From: Kitasatospora setae KM-6054
Lineage (GTDB): Bacteria; Actinomycetota; Actinomycetes; Streptomycetales; Streptomycetaceae
Assembly (NCBI RefSeq): GCF_000269985.1
Contig: NC_016109.1
Coordinates: 930,001 to 994,000, forward strand
Reading direction: 5' to 3'
Length of the DNA: 64,000 nucleotides
Shown: one piece after another, positions 43,131 to 51,090 of the stretch
Layout of the letters: each line of letters starts with the position of its first letter
Numbering within the stretch: position 1 is the stretch's first letter
The notes under the pieces: generated by a model
Seen by the model: the letters and a program-made list of their open reading frames with translations, nothing else
What the model was told of the DNA's origin: nothing
Database searches by the model: none
Program-made: the position numbers and the translations under genes

Positions 43131-43865
43131 TCAGCCCTCGGGGGTGAGTTGGGCGAGGGTGGCGAGGAACTCGGTCTCGGCGGCGGTCTTGTCGAGGCCG
43201 AGGGAGGTGAGGATGCCGTCGCCGGCTTCGTGCTCGATCAGGGCGAGCAGCAGGTGTTCGGTGCCGACGTAGTTGTGGCCGAGGCGGAGGGCCTCGCGCA
43301 TGGTGAGCTCCAGGGCCTTCTTGGCGCCGGCGTCGTAGGGGACGAGTTCGGGGGCGTCCTCGACGGCGGGCGGGAGGGCGGCCAGCGCGGCTTCCCGGAC
43401 GGTGTCGAGCGGGACGCCGCTGGTGACGAGGTAGGCCGTGGCGAGGCCCTCGGGTTCGGCGAGCAGGCCGAGCACCAGGTGCTCGGTGCGGACCTCGTCG
43501 TTGCGGGCGTCCTTGGCGGCCTGGTGGGCGGCCATCACCACGTTGCGGGCGCGCGGGGTGAAGCGGTTGAAGCCCTGTGCGGTGTCGATCTCGGTGACCT
43601 CGCCCGGGTCCTTGGGGACGAAGCGCTTCTGGGCGGCCTGCCGGGTGACGCCCATGCTGCGGCCGATGTCGGTCCAGGACGCGCCGGAGCGGCGGGCCTG
43701 GTCGACGAAGTGGCCGATCAGGTGGTCGGCGACGTCGCCGAGGTGGTCGGCGACCAGCACCGCGTTGGAGAGCTGGTCGAGCGCTTCGGGGTACGAGTTC
43801 TTGATGCCCTCGATCAGGTCGTCGAGCCGGATGGAGGGCTTCTTCGCTCCGGTGGTGTCAGCCAT
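43131..43865 (-). CDS. Clp N-terminal domain protein with HTH
   Basis: A 244-residue cytoplasmic protein. Residues about 1-85 contain an HTH-like segment (SWTDIGRSMGVTRQAAQKRF), and residues about 98-244 hold two Clp-N repeats (FTPRARNVVMAAHQAAKDARNDEVRTEHLVLGLL and AKKALELTMREALRLGHNYVGTEHLLLALI, quoted in parts). It has no AAA module, so it is an adaptor or regulator rather than an unfoldase. ATG 43865 is the start. Two tandem dyads directly upstream overlap a TTGACA -35 for this gene, suggesting that the HTH controls its own promoter. Confidence 0.88.
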   Translation of the reverse strand: MADTTGAKKPSIRLDDLIEGIKNSYPEALDQLSNAVLVADHLGDVADHLIGHFVDQARRSGASWTDIGRSMGVTRQAAQKRFVPKDPGEVTEIDTAQGFNRFTPRARNVVMAAHQAAKDARNDEVRTEHLVLGLLAEPEGLATAYLVTSGVPLDTVREAALAALPPAVEDAPELVPYDAGAKKALELTMREALRLGHNYVGTEHLLLALIEHEAGDGILTSLGLDKTAAETEFLATLAQLTPEG

Positions 43866-43869
43866 GAGG

Positions 43870-43913
43870 CAACCTTAGGTTGACAGTCGCGCGAGTGTCA
43901 ACCTTGGGTTGAC
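43870..43913 (-). promoter_or_regulatory. Tandem CAACCTTRGGTTGAC operators and promoter of Clp-N gene
   Basis: CAACCTTAGGTTGAC (43870-43884) and CAACCTTGGGTTGAC (43899-43913) are direct repeats 29 bp apart, each centred on the dyad CAACC-TTR-GGTTG. On the minus strand TTGACA (complement of 43896-43901) is a consensus -35, and TAAGGT (complement of 43873-43878) a plausible -10 about 17 bp later, so bound protein would cover the promoter. Confidence 0.75.
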
Positions 43914-44053
43914 GCCTCCTTCCGGCCGGTCCCTACTCGCCGGTAGGTGGTGTTTCGGTCGAGTTCACCCACCCGCCGCCCGCTGTCTTGTCCGCGTCAC
44001 GCGGGCCCGAGTTGACTGCACAACATCGACCGCCCCTCACCCCCGGAGCCTCC

Positions 44054-45031
44054 GTGTCCGCCCTCCGCGCCGCCCGCACCGCCGCCGTACTCGCCATCGC
44101 CGCAAGCCTGTTGACGTCCACTCAGACCCTCGCGCACGCCGAGACCGCGCCGGCCGCCGTCGCCCCGCTGGACGTGCTCAGCTACAACACCTTCCTGATG
44201 AGCACCTCGCTGTACCCGAACTGGGGCCAGGCGCAGCGCGCCCAGGCCATCGCGGGCGCGGACTTCTTCCAGGGCCACGACGTGGTCGTCCTGCAGGAGG
44301 CGTTCGACAACGCGGCCTCGGACGCGCTGGCGGCGAAAGCGTCCGCCGCGTACCCGTACCGGACGCCGGTGGTGGGCCGCTCGACGTCCGGGTGGGACGC
44401 GACGTCCGGCGGCTACAGCGGCGCGACGCCGGAGGACGGCGGGGTGCTGCTGCTCAGCAGGTGGCCGATCCTGCGCAAGGAACAGTACGTGTTCAAGGAC
44501 GCGTGCGGGTCGGACCGGTGGTCGAACAAGGGGTTCGCCTACGCGGAGATCGACGTGAACGGGCAGCTCACCCACGTGGTCGGCACGCACCTGCAGTCCA
44601 CCGACCCGGGCTGCGCGAGCGGGCAGGCCGCGGACGTCCGGGCGCGGCAGTTGCGGGCGGTGCGGGCGTTCCTGGACGCCAAGCGGATCCCGGCGGGCGA
44701 GCCGGTCGTGCTGGCGGGCGACCTGAACATCGACTCGCACGGCGGCGAGTACCCGGCGTTGCTGGCCAACGGCGGCCTGGCCCCGGCGACCGCCCGCACC
44801 GGCTGGGCGAACTCCTTCGACCCGGCCGACAACTCGATCGCGGCCTACCGGTACCCGGGCGAGCCGAAGGAGGACCTGGACTACGTGCTGTACCGGGCCG
44901 ACCACGCCCGCCCGCAGCAGTACGCCAACACGGTGCACCGGTTCCACAGCGCGCCCTGGACGGTGAGCAGTTGGGGCACCTCGTACACGTACACCGACCT
45001 GTCCGACCACTATCCGCTGCTGGCGGGCTGA
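44054..45031 (+). CDS. Secreted sphingomyelin phosphodiesterase (endonuclease/exonuclease/phosphatase fold)
   Basis: A 325-residue exported enzyme related to bacterial neutral sphingomyelinase C/beta-hemolysin. The signal peptide spans about 1-35. The metal and catalytic residues of the DNase I-like fold are in VLSYNTFLMS (Asn45), VVLQEAFDNAAS (Glu), VGTHLQSTD (His), LAGDLNIDSHGGEY (Asp, Asn) and YTDLSDHYPLLAG (catalytic His). It would cleave sphingomyelin to ceramide and phosphocholine outside the cell. GTG 44054 with CGGAG upstream is the start; earlier in-frame codons would bury the signal peptide. Confidence 0.9.
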   Translation: MSALRAARTAAVLAIAASLLTSTQTLAHAETAPAAVAPLDVLSYNTFLMSTSLYPNWGQAQRAQAIAGADFFQGHDVVVLQEAFDNAASDALAAKASAAYPYRTPVVGRSTSGWDATSGGYSGATPEDGGVLLLSRWPILRKEQYVFKDACGSDRWSNKGFAYAEIDVNGQLTHVVGTHLQSTDPGCASGQAADVRARQLRAVRAFLDAKRIPAGEPVVLAGDLNIDSHGGEYPALLANGGLAPATARTGWANSFDPADNSIAAYRYPGEPKEDLDYVLYRADHARPQQYANTVHRFHSAPWTVSSWGTSYTYTDLSDHYPLLAG

Positions 45032-45049
45032 GGCCCGGGCGCGCCGGCC

Positions 45050-45071
45050 CGCGCCTGGCGTGCCAGGCGCG
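45050..45071. terminator. Bidirectional terminator
   Basis: CGCGCCTGGC-GT-GCCAGGCGCG, a perfect 10-bp stem between the convergent sphingomyelinase and VOC genes. Confidence 0.85.
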
Positions 45072-45083
45072 CCCGGTGCGGGG

Positions 45084-45497
45084 CTACTGGCGGGGCTGGG
45101 CGAAGCGGACCATGTTGCCGGCCGGGTCGCGGAAGGCGCAGTCGCGGACGCCGTAGGGCTGGTCCATCGGCTCCTGGAGCACGTCGGCCCCGGTGGCGCG
45201 GATCCGCTCGAAGGTGGCGTCGCAGTCGGGGGTGCGGAAGTTGACGGCGCGCAGCAGGCCCTTGGCGAGCAGTTCGGCGGCGGCCTGGCGGTCGGCGGCG
45301 GTGGCGCCGGGGTCGGCGACCGGGGGTTCGAGCACGACCTCGACGTCCGGCTGGGCGGCGGAGCCGAGGGTGACCCAGCGCATCCCCTCGAAGCCGACGT
45401 CGTTGCGCACCTCCAGGCCGAGGGCGTCCCGGTAGAAGCCGAGGGCGGCGTCGTGGTCGTCGACGGCGATGAAGCACTGCGAGAGCTTGATGTCCAT
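45084..45497 (-). CDS. VOC (glyoxalase/bleomycin-resistance fold) family protein
   Basis: A 137-residue protein with two beta-alpha-beta-beta-beta modules. MDIKLSQCFIAVDDHDAALGFYRDALGLEV and CAFRDPAGNMVRFAQPRQ are typical VOC ends (quoted in parts from residues 1-30 and 120-137). It may be a glyoxalase, a dioxygenase or a binding protein; the substrate is not evident. Its start at 45497 lies 10 bp after the AraC gene's stop, so the two form an operon. Confidence 0.9.
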   Translation of the reverse strand: MDIKLSQCFIAVDDHDAALGFYRDALGLEVRNDVGFEGMRWVTLGSAAQPDVEVVLEPPVADPGATAADRQAAAELLAKGLLRAVNFRTPDCDATFERIRATGADVLQEPMDQPYGVRDCAFRDPAGNMVRFAQPRQ

Positions 45498-45507
45498 GCC
45501 CCCGACG

Positions 45508-46002
45508 CTACTGATCCGCGCCGCCGGACGCTTCTCCGCTCCTGATCCGCTGCCCGGTCTCCCCGGCGGACGGCGCCCGCTCGGGCGCCTGCTGCGGCCG
45601 GCCGGTGTCGGTGCCCCGGATGGGGCGGGTCAGGTACATCGCGACGCAGGCGGTGATGTGTTCGGCGGCGCTGTGGTCGCGGGCCCGGTAGGCGCTGGGG
45701 CTCTCGCCGACGAGTTCGGTGAACCGGGTGCTGAACGAGCCCAGCGAGGTACAGCCGACGGCCATGCAGACGTCGGTGACGGACAGGTCGCCGCGGCGCA
45801 GCAGCGCCTTGGCGCGTTCGATCCGGCGGGTCATCAGGTAGCTGTACGGGGTTTCGCCGTACGCGGCGCGGAAGCTGCGCTGGAAGTGGCCGACGGACAT
45901 CAGGGCGACCTTGGCGAGGGCGGCGACGTCCAGGGGTTCGGCGTAGTCGCGGTCCATGGTGTCGCGGGCCCTGCGGAGGCGCTTGAGGTCGTCGATCTGC
46001 AC
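45508..46002 (-). CDS. AraC family transcriptional regulator
   Basis: A 164-residue regulator whose two HTH motifs are near the N-terminus (PLDVAALAKVALMSVGHFQRSF and LSVTDVCMAVGCTSLGSFSTRF), with the AraC signature ending FTELVGESPSAYR. It lacks an N-terminal ligand domain and instead has a short C-terminal tail. ATG 46002 is the start. It is followed by the VOC gene, its probable target or partner. A dyad at 46032, 30 bp upstream, is a probable autoregulatory site. Confidence 0.92.
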   Translation of the reverse strand: MQIDDLKRLRRARDTMDRDYAEPLDVAALAKVALMSVGHFQRSFRAAYGETPYSYLMTRRIERAKALLRRGDLSVTDVCMAVGCTSLGSFSTRFTELVGESPSAYRARDHSAAEHITACVAMYLTRPIRGTDTGRPQQAPERAPSAGETGQRIRSGEASGGADQ

Positions 46003-46031
46003 GGACCCCAGGGTAGTCGGCTGGTCCGACC

Positions 46032-46047
46032 ATCATCAGAAGATGAT
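46032..46047. promoter_or_regulatory. ATCATC-AGAA-GATGAT dyad upstream of AraC gene
   Basis: The same 6-4-6 dyad as at 10451-10466 (ATCATC-ACAA-GATGAT), followed by TTCGATGATC. It lies 30 bp before the AraC start in the minus-strand promoter region. Confidence 0.65.
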
Positions 46048-46171
46048 TCGATGATCTCCGGCCCGTTTGTCACACTTCTTCCCTTCCATGGCATTTGGGT
46101 GAGTTCGGGGTGGGTTGGATGCCCGCTCGCGCGCGGCCCGCTGCTAGCTTTTGAGTCACGCGAGGGAGCCT

Positions 46172-46242
46172 GGTGGAGTGGCCGAGAGGCGAGGCAGCGG
46201 CTTGCAGGGCCGCGTACATAGGTTCGATTCCTGTCTCCACCT
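46172..46242 (+). tRNA. tRNA-Cys (GCA)
   Basis: A complete 71-nt cloverleaf. Acceptor GGTGGAG pairs with CTCCACC (46235-46241), U is the discriminator (typical for Cys), the anticodon stem is GCGGC/GCCGC with loop TTGCAGG (anticodon GCA), and the T-arm ATAGG-TTCGATT-CCTGT is normal. The D-arm GGCCGAGAGGCGAGGC region is short. CCA is not encoded. No integrase or second attachment-like copy is seen near it. It lies 67 bp before the aldehyde dehydrogenase gene. Confidence 0.95.
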
Positions 46243-46297
46243 CCTCGCTCCCCTCGATGTCCGCCCCCGCCCGGTTGGCCGGGCGGCAGTCGAGGAG
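46241..46297 (+). promoter_or_regulatory. tRNA trailer-ribosome site hairpin
   Basis: CTCCTCG (46241-46247, starting at the last bases of tRNA-Cys) is complementary to CGAGGAG (46291-46297), which is part of the aldehyde dehydrogenase ribosome site. Inside is a second stem CGCCCGG-TTGG-CCGGGCG (46268-46285). In a tRNA-mRNA co-transcript this would hide the ribosome site unless the tRNA is processed first. Confidence 0.4.
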
Positions 46298-46308
46298 GGA
46301 GTGGCCCG

Positions 46309-47706
46309 ATGGCCATCGCCACCGTCAATCCGGCCGACGGCCGTACCGTCGAGGTCTTCGATCCGCTGGACGAAGCGGCCGTGGAGCGCCGGTTGGCCCG
46401 CGCGCAGTCCGCGTTCGAGTCCTGGCGGCTGACCACCTTCGCGCACCGCGCCGAGCTGATGCACCGGGCCGCGGAACTGCTGGAGCAGGCGAACGAGCAG
46501 GTCGCCCGGACGATGACGCTGGAGATGGGCAAGCCGCTGACGCAGGCCCGGGCCGAGGCCGCGAAGTGCGCGAAGGCGATGCGCTGGTACGCGGACCGGG
46601 CCGAGGACCTGCTGGCCGACGAGCACCCGGCGGCGGCGGACGTCGCGGACTCGGGCGGTGCGTCGGCGTACGTGCGGTACCGGCCGCTGGGGCCGGTGCT
46701 GGCGGTGATGCCGTGGAACTTCCCGTTCTGGCAGGTGGTGCGGTTCGCCGCGCCGGCCCTGATGGCGGGCAACGTGGGCCTGCTCAAGCACGCCTCGAAC
46801 GTGCCGCGGACGGCGCTCGCGCTGGAGGAGCTGTTCGCCCGCGCCGGGTTCCCGCTGGGGTGCTTCCAGACGCTGCTGATCGGCTCGGGCGCGGTGGAGG
46901 CGGTGATCCGGGACGAGCGGATCGCGGCGGTGACGCTGACCGGCAGCGAGGGCGCGGGCCGGTCGGTGGCGGCGATCGCCGGCGACGAGGTGAAGAAGAC
47001 CGTGCTGGAACTGGGCGGCAGCGACCCGTTCCTGGTGCTGCCCTCGGCGGACGTCGCGGCGGCGGCCGAGCGGGCGGTGACGGCCCGGGTGCAGAACAAC
47101 GGGCAGTCCTGCATCGCCGCGAAGCGCTTCATCGTGCACACGGACGTGTACGAGGAGTTCCTGGCCGCGTTCACGGCGCGGATGCGGGCGCTGACGGTCG
47201 GCGACCCGGCGGCGGACGGCACCGAGGTCGGCCCGCTGGCCACCGAGCAGGGCCGCACCGACCTGGAGGTGCTGGTCGCGGACGCGATCGGGCACGGCGC
47301 GGCGGTCGCCTGCGGCGGCGGCCGGCCGGACGACCCGGCGCTGGCGGCCGGCTGGTACTACCTGCCGACGGTGCTGACCGGGGTGACCCCCCGGATGCGG
47401 ATCCACCGCGAGGAGGCGTTCGGCCCGGTCGCCACCGTGTACCGGGTCGCCGACCTGGACGAGGCCGTCGCCGTCGCCAACGACTCGCCGTTCGGCCTGA
47501 GCTCGAACGTCTGGACCACGGACGACGCGGAGCGCGAGCGGTGCGTGCGCGACCTGCGGGCGGGCGGCGTGTTCTTCAACGGCATGACCGCCTCGCACCC
47601 GGCGTTCCCGTTCGGCGGGATCAAGCGCTCCGGCTACGGACGGGAGTTGTCCGGTCACGGGATCCGCGAGTTCTGCAACATCACCACGGTGTGGTCGGGC
47701 AACTGA
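46309..47706 (+). CDS. Aldehyde dehydrogenase, succinate-semialdehyde dehydrogenase type
   Basis: A 465-residue NAD(P)-dependent dehydrogenase. Asn137 (MPWNFPFW), Glu234 (LELGGSDP) and the nucleophile Cys268 (NNGQSCIAAKRF) are in place. The NNGQSC-IAAKRF form and the short length are typical of the GabD/SSADH branch, which makes succinate from succinate semialdehyde in GABA breakdown; that substrate is inferred. GAGGAGGGAG before ATG 46309 is a strong ribosome site. It follows tRNA-Cys closely and is ended by two hairpins. Confidence 0.92.
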   Translation: MAIATVNPADGRTVEVFDPLDEAAVERRLARAQSAFESWRLTTFAHRAELMHRAAELLEQANEQVARTMTLEMGKPLTQARAEAAKCAKAMRWYADRAEDLLADEHPAAADVADSGGASAYVRYRPLGPVLAVMPWNFPFWQVVRFAAPALMAGNVGLLKHASNVPRTALALEELFARAGFPLGCFQTLLIGSGAVEAVIRDERIAAVTLTGSEGAGRSVAAIAGDEVKKTVLELGGSDPFLVLPSADVAAAAERAVTARVQNNGQSCIAAKRFIVHTDVYEEFLAAFTARMRALTVGDPAADGTEVGPLATEQGRTDLEVLVADAIGHGAAVACGGGRPDDPALAAGWYYLPTVLTGVTPRMRIHREEAFGPVATVYRVADLDEAVAVANDSPFGLSSNVWTTDDAERERCVRDLRAGGVFFNGMTASHPAFPFGGIKRSGYGRELSGHGIREFCNITTVWSGN

Positions 47707-47708
47707 GC

Positions 47709-47726
47709 CGTTCCGCACGCGGAACG
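47709..47726 (+). terminator. Hairpin right after aldehyde dehydrogenase stop
   Basis: CGTTCCGC-AC-GCGGAACG starts 2 bases after the stop codon. It also has the CGTTCC-N6-GGAACG form of the operator at 23695, probably by chance. Confidence 0.6.
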
Positions 47727-47753
47727 ACGGGGGGACGGCCATAGGGCGGGCAC

Positions 47754-47806
47754 GGGCACCGAGACACGGCCAGCGAGACGCGGGCACCGAAGCACGGCCA
47801 GCGAGA
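47754..47806 (+). repeat. 25-bp direct repeat, two copies
   Basis: 47754-47778 and 47782-47806 match at 23 of 25 positions (both begin GGGCACCGA and end CACGGCCAGCGAGA), separated by 3 bp. They are in the convergent intergenic region. Confidence 0.85.
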
Positions 47807-47813
47807 AGGGACG

Positions 47814-47854
47814 CCGGGGCCGGTACGGAGAAGCACCCTCCGTGCCGGCCCCGG
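47814..47854. terminator. Strong bidirectional terminator
   Basis: A 17-bp stem (47814-47830 with 47838-47854) with one G-T pair and a 7-nt loop, between convergent genes. Confidence 0.9.
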
Positions 47855-47897
47855 CGGTCCGTGGCAGCGGCCGGGCGCGTCGGACCGGCCGGGCGCG

Positions 47898-48167
47898 TCA
47901 GGCCGGGCGGGCGTGGCGCGGGTGGGCGCGTTCGTGGCGGCCGGCGAACTGGGCCGCGAACGCGATCACGGTGACGCCCCACACCACCGAGCAGACGACC
48001 ATCAGCCAGGCCAGGTCGGTCTGCGGGGCGACCAGGGCGAGGCCCAGCGACAGCGCGAGCAGGAAGACCAGCGAGGAGTTGTGCTTGGCGGTCAGCCAGG
48101 CGACGAATCGACGGAACGGGCCGGATCTCGGCGTTCCGGTCGTTGTTCCGACAGCGGTCGCGGACAT
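47898..48167 (-). CDS. Small membrane protein
   Basis: An 89-residue protein with two hydrophobic helices (SSLVFLLALSLGLALVAP and LAWLMVVCSVVWGVTVIAFAA) and a His/Arg-rich C-terminus. ATG 48167 (MSATAVGTTTG) has an excellent ribosome site (GGAGGTGAG). No family is recognised. It is divergent from the cupin gene. Confidence 0.75.
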   Translation of the reverse strand: MSATAVGTTTGTPRSGPFRRFVAWLTAKHNSSLVFLLALSLGLALVAPQTDLAWLMVVCSVVWGVTVIAFAAQFAGRHERAHPRHARPA

Positions 48168-48272
48168 CGCTCTCACCTCCGCAGAGTTCAACGTCCGTTC
48201 GAGTATCCCGCTGGTCAGCGCCCCCGGCAGCCCGGGTAGCATCACGGCGGGCACCGACTACGGGGGGCGTTG

Positions 48273-48929
48273 ATGACGGTACGCGGCGGGCTGCGCGCGC
48301 TGGAGCGGCTGGCGTCCCGGCTGCCGGACGGCGCCGAGCTGTACCGGCTGCGCCCGGACGGGCGGGTGCTGCGCGCGGACCGGACCGGGGCGCGGGAGCT
48401 CGGCCCGCAGGACCCGGAGAGCGGGCTGCTGCGCTTCATCGACGACCGGCAGTGGGCGCACTACTTCATCGGGGACGCCGCGACCTCCCCCGAGCGCCCG
48501 TCGAACGCGACGTACAAGCTGGGCCTGGTCGCCCCGCACAGCGCGTTCACCCCGCACGCGCACGGCGGCGAGCACCTGGTGCTGGCGCTCGGCCCGGCCT
48601 CCTGCGGCCTGTACGACACCCGGCGGCGGCAGGTGGTGGAGGTGCGGCTGGCGCCGGGCACGCTGATCCGGATACCCGAGCTGATGCCGCACTCGTTCGG
48701 CAACCGGAGCGGCGAGCGGCTGGCGATCCTGGCCGCGAACACCGGCTACGGCATCGACCACGAGGACTACGCGATCACCGCCGAGGCCGCCGACCGGCGC
48801 GGCGAGGCCGAACTGGCCGCCGCCCTGCGGGAGGTGACGGCTGCCCAGCGGCCGGGTACGGTCACCCTCCGGGAGCGGCTGGCACTGCGGCTGCGCCGGG
48901 CCGCCGCCGCGCTGGAGGAGGGCCGGTGA
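48273..48929 (+). CDS. Cupin-fold protein
   Basis: A 218-residue single-domain cupin. GLVAPHSAFTPHAHGGEHLVLALGP (quoted in part; the H-x-H-E pattern is HAHGGEH) and LIRIPELMPHSFGNRSGERL are the two cupin metal-binding motifs. Its role could be dioxygenase, isomerase or ligand sensor and cannot be decided. ATG 48273 follows a G-rich tract, and TTG 48270 is an alternative. It heads a co-directional run of genes to 56356, although a 136-base gap separates it from the next gene. Confidence 0.8.
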   Translation: MTVRGGLRALERLASRLPDGAELYRLRPDGRVLRADRTGARELGPQDPESGLLRFIDDRQWAHYFIGDAATSPERPSNATYKLGLVAPHSAFTPHAHGGEHLVLALGPASCGLYDTRRRQVVEVRLAPGTLIRIPELMPHSFGNRSGERLAILAANTGYGIDHEDYAITAEAADRRGEAELAAALREVTAAQRPGTVTLRERLALRLRRAAAALEEGR

Positions 48930-49065
48930 CGGCAGCGGCCGTCCGGGCGCGACCCGCCGCCCGCGGGCGGCGTCCGTGGGAGCGTCGTCCGACGGGGTGC
49001 CCGCCGGGGTGCCCGCCGGCGGCCGCCCCCGTCGTGGGCCGCGCGTCGACCTGGGAGGACGCCCG

Positions 49066-50259
49066 ATGATCTGTCCGCACTGCCGCAACAACCGCCGACA
49101 GCGGGAGCGCACCAACCACATCTGCTCGCACTGCCGGAAGGTGTTCGCGCTCGACCCGAAGACCGATCCCGGGCGTCTGCACGACATCAAGTTCCGCGAG
49201 CTGGTGGCGCGTTCCGCGCCGGCCGGGCTGCGGATCACCGTCGAGCAGCTGTTCTGGGCCAACGCCCGCCGCCTGCACCGCTTCCCGACCGGCCGGGAGC
49301 GGCGCGGCAGCGTGACCGCCGGGACCGTGCTGGCGGTGATCACGGTCGTGCTCGCCGCGCCGGCCGTCGGCGTCGGCGGCCTCGCCCTGCCGCTCCTCGG
49401 CCTGCCCGCGCTGCTGTTCGGCCTCCTGTCCGGCCGGCAGTTCCGGGGCGCGGGCCGTGAGCGCCCGCCGGAGCCGTTCCGGTACTGGCTGGCCCTGGAC
49501 ACCTTCGAGGAGCGGGTGGTCGGCCGCTGGCGGCAGGTGTACGGGTCGCTGCCGGACGGGCTGGTGGAGGCGCCGTCCGCCGCCCACTTCGTCCGGCCGG
49601 CCGATCCGCGGGCCGTGGTGCTGTGCGAACTGCCGTCCGTGACGGCGTTCCTGCGGATCAACGAGTTCGCCGCCCGGCACCGGGTGCTGGTGGCGCGGAC
49701 GGTCTCGGAGGTGCCGGCCGAACTGCCCGTGATCGTGGTGCGCGACCTCTCGCTGGCCGCCCTGGCCCGGACGACGGAGCTGCGCGCGCGGTTCGCGGGC
49801 CGCCGGGTGGTGGACTGCGGGCTGCTGCCGCGCCACGTCCAGGTGCCCGCGCGGATCGTCCGGCTGCGCGCGCACGACGCGCGGACGCAGCGGGCACCAG
49901 CCGTGCTGGCCGACTCCCCCGGGTGGCGGCGGCTGCCCGCGCAGGAGCGGGAGTGGCTGCTCGACGGCTGGTCCTCGCCGCTGGTCTCGCTGCCGCCGGT
50001 CAAGCTGATGTCCCTGCTGGACAAGGCGGTCGAGCGCGCCGTCACCGCCCCGCCGGTCCGGCCCGCCCCGCCGGCGGCGCCCGCCCACGCGCCGGAGAGC
50101 GCCGCCGAGACCCGGCGGCGGGCCGAGCGGATCGGCTTCCTGACCTGGCCGCAGGCCGTCCCCGCGCCCCGGTCCGGCTCCGGCGCACCCGCGCCCGCGC
50201 CCGCGCCCGCGTCGAAGCTGCTGAAGTCGGAGCCGGACCCGAAGGAGGGCGGCCGATGA
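49066..50259 (+). CDS. Zinc-ribbon membrane protein of unknown function
   Basis: A 397-residue protein. MICPHCRNNRRQRERTNHIC (1-20) and SHCRKVF give a Cys4 zinc ribbon. Residues about 85-125 form a hydrophobic hairpin (GSVTAGTVLAVITVVLAAPAVGVGGLALPLL, in part). Residues about 140-330 are a soluble alpha/beta domain with AVVLCELPSVTAFLRINEFAA and RVVDCGLLPRHVQV. The tail is Pro/Ala-rich and contains RIGFLTWPQAV, the same GFLTWP motif that ends the next protein. GGGAGGAC supports ATG 49066. Its stop overlaps the next gene's ATG (ATGA). The gene is probably a partner of the following Toprim-like protein. Confidence 0.75.
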   Translation: MICPHCRNNRRQRERTNHICSHCRKVFALDPKTDPGRLHDIKFRELVARSAPAGLRITVEQLFWANARRLHRFPTGRERRGSVTAGTVLAVITVVLAAPAVGVGGLALPLLGLPALLFGLLSGRQFRGAGRERPPEPFRYWLALDTFEERVVGRWRQVYGSLPDGLVEAPSAAHFVRPADPRAVVLCELPSVTAFLRINEFAARHRVLVARTVSEVPAELPVIVVRDLSLAALARTTELRARFAGRRVVDCGLLPRHVQVPARIVRLRAHDARTQRAPAVLADSPGWRRLPAQEREWLLDGWSSPLVSLPPVKLMSLLDKAVERAVTAPPVRPAPPAAPAHAPESAAETRRRAERIGFLTWPQAVPAPRSGSGAPAPAPAPASKLLKSEPDPKEGGR

Positions 50260-51071
50260 TCCCGCTGCCGGAGCGGCTGCTCGACCGCGCCCTGCGGCGG
50301 GCCGCCGAGCGCTGCGCCCGGCCCGGGCAACTCGCCTTCACCGGACGGCAGTTGTACTACGAGACGGACCGGACGCTGTTCCCGCTGCACCACGGGCCGC
50401 ACCGGCTGCGGTACACCACCCGGCCGCTGCTGGACGCCGGACGGTTCGCGGCCGCGCTCGCCCGGCACCCCGAACTGGACGTCCTACCCGACGAGTTGCC
50501 GCCGTCCCCGCACCGCCCGGGGCCGGAGGGCGACCTGTACGACTACGCCTTCCCCCGGCTGCTGGTCTGCCAGGACCCGGCGATCGCCGGCATGCTGCGC
50601 GCCAACCGGCTGCACCTGGAGGGCGCCTGCCCGATCCTCACGCCCGAGCGGCTGCCGCTGGACGGGCGGCTGCTGGCCGCGATGGAGCGGGCCGAGGGGG
50701 CGGTGGTGCACGTCCTGCACGACGCCTCGCCCGCCGGCCTCGCGCTCTTCCTGCGGGTCCGCGAGCACGCCGGGCCGCGGCTGCGGGTGCGCACGGCGGG
50801 GCTGCTGCCACGGCACGCCGCCGCCCTGCACCTGGCCGCGCTCGGCGGTCAACCCCGTTGCCGGGCCGAGGAGTTGCCCGCCGAGCTGCCCGCCGCCGAG
50901 CGGGCCTGGCTGGCGGGCGGCCGGGTCGCCGAGCTGGCCGCCGTCCGGCCGGCCCGGCTGCTGCGGACCGTCCTGCGCACCGTCCGCGGCGGCGGCTTCG
51001 CCCCGCCCGCCCGTCCGGCCGCGCCCACCCGGGCCCGCGACACCGGTTTCCTGACCTGGCCGACGCCCTGA
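50256..51071 (+). CDS. Toprim-like protein partner of zinc-ribbon membrane protein
   Basis: A 271-residue protein I do not recognise by name. TGRQLYYETDR near residue 30 resembles the R-x-L-Y-Y segment of Spo11/topoisomerase VI A-like proteins. LLVCQDPAIAGMLRANRLH followed by GAVVHVLHDASPAGLALFLRVRE looks like a Toprim core with the acidic first ligand replaced by Gln and only one Asp kept, so it is probably not a nuclease. It ends DTGFLTWPTP, sharing GFLTWP with the preceding protein. The four-base overlap with the gene before and the 19-bp gap to the next argue for one operon. Confidence 0.65.
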   Translation: MIPLPERLLDRALRRAAERCARPGQLAFTGRQLYYETDRTLFPLHHGPHRLRYTTRPLLDAGRFAAALARHPELDVLPDELPPSPHRPGPEGDLYDYAFPRLLVCQDPAIAGMLRANRLHLEGACPILTPERLPLDGRLLAAMERAEGAVVHVLHDASPAGLALFLRVREHAGPRLRVRTAGLLPRHAAALHLAALGGQPRCRAEELPAELPAAERAWLAGGRVAELAAVRPARLLRTVLRTVRGGGFAPPARPAAPTRARDTGFLTWPTP

Positions 51072-51090
51072 CCCCCCGAGGACGAGGACG

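Noticed and set aside
46172..46242. tRNA-Cys as an attachment site of an integrated element
   Set aside because: No integrase, excision gene or second copy of the tRNA 3' end is visible nearby.
47709..47726. Third site for the XRE-cupin regulator (CGTTCC-N6-GGAACG)
   Set aside because: It lies 2 bp after a stop codon and forms a simple hairpin, so a terminator is the better reading; its inner bases are themselves complementary.
48930..49065. Short gene between the cupin and zinc-ribbon genes
   Set aside because: The only frame spanning the gap merges into the next gene before its strong ribosome site. Composition is repetitive (GTGCCCGCCGGG twice) and has no support.
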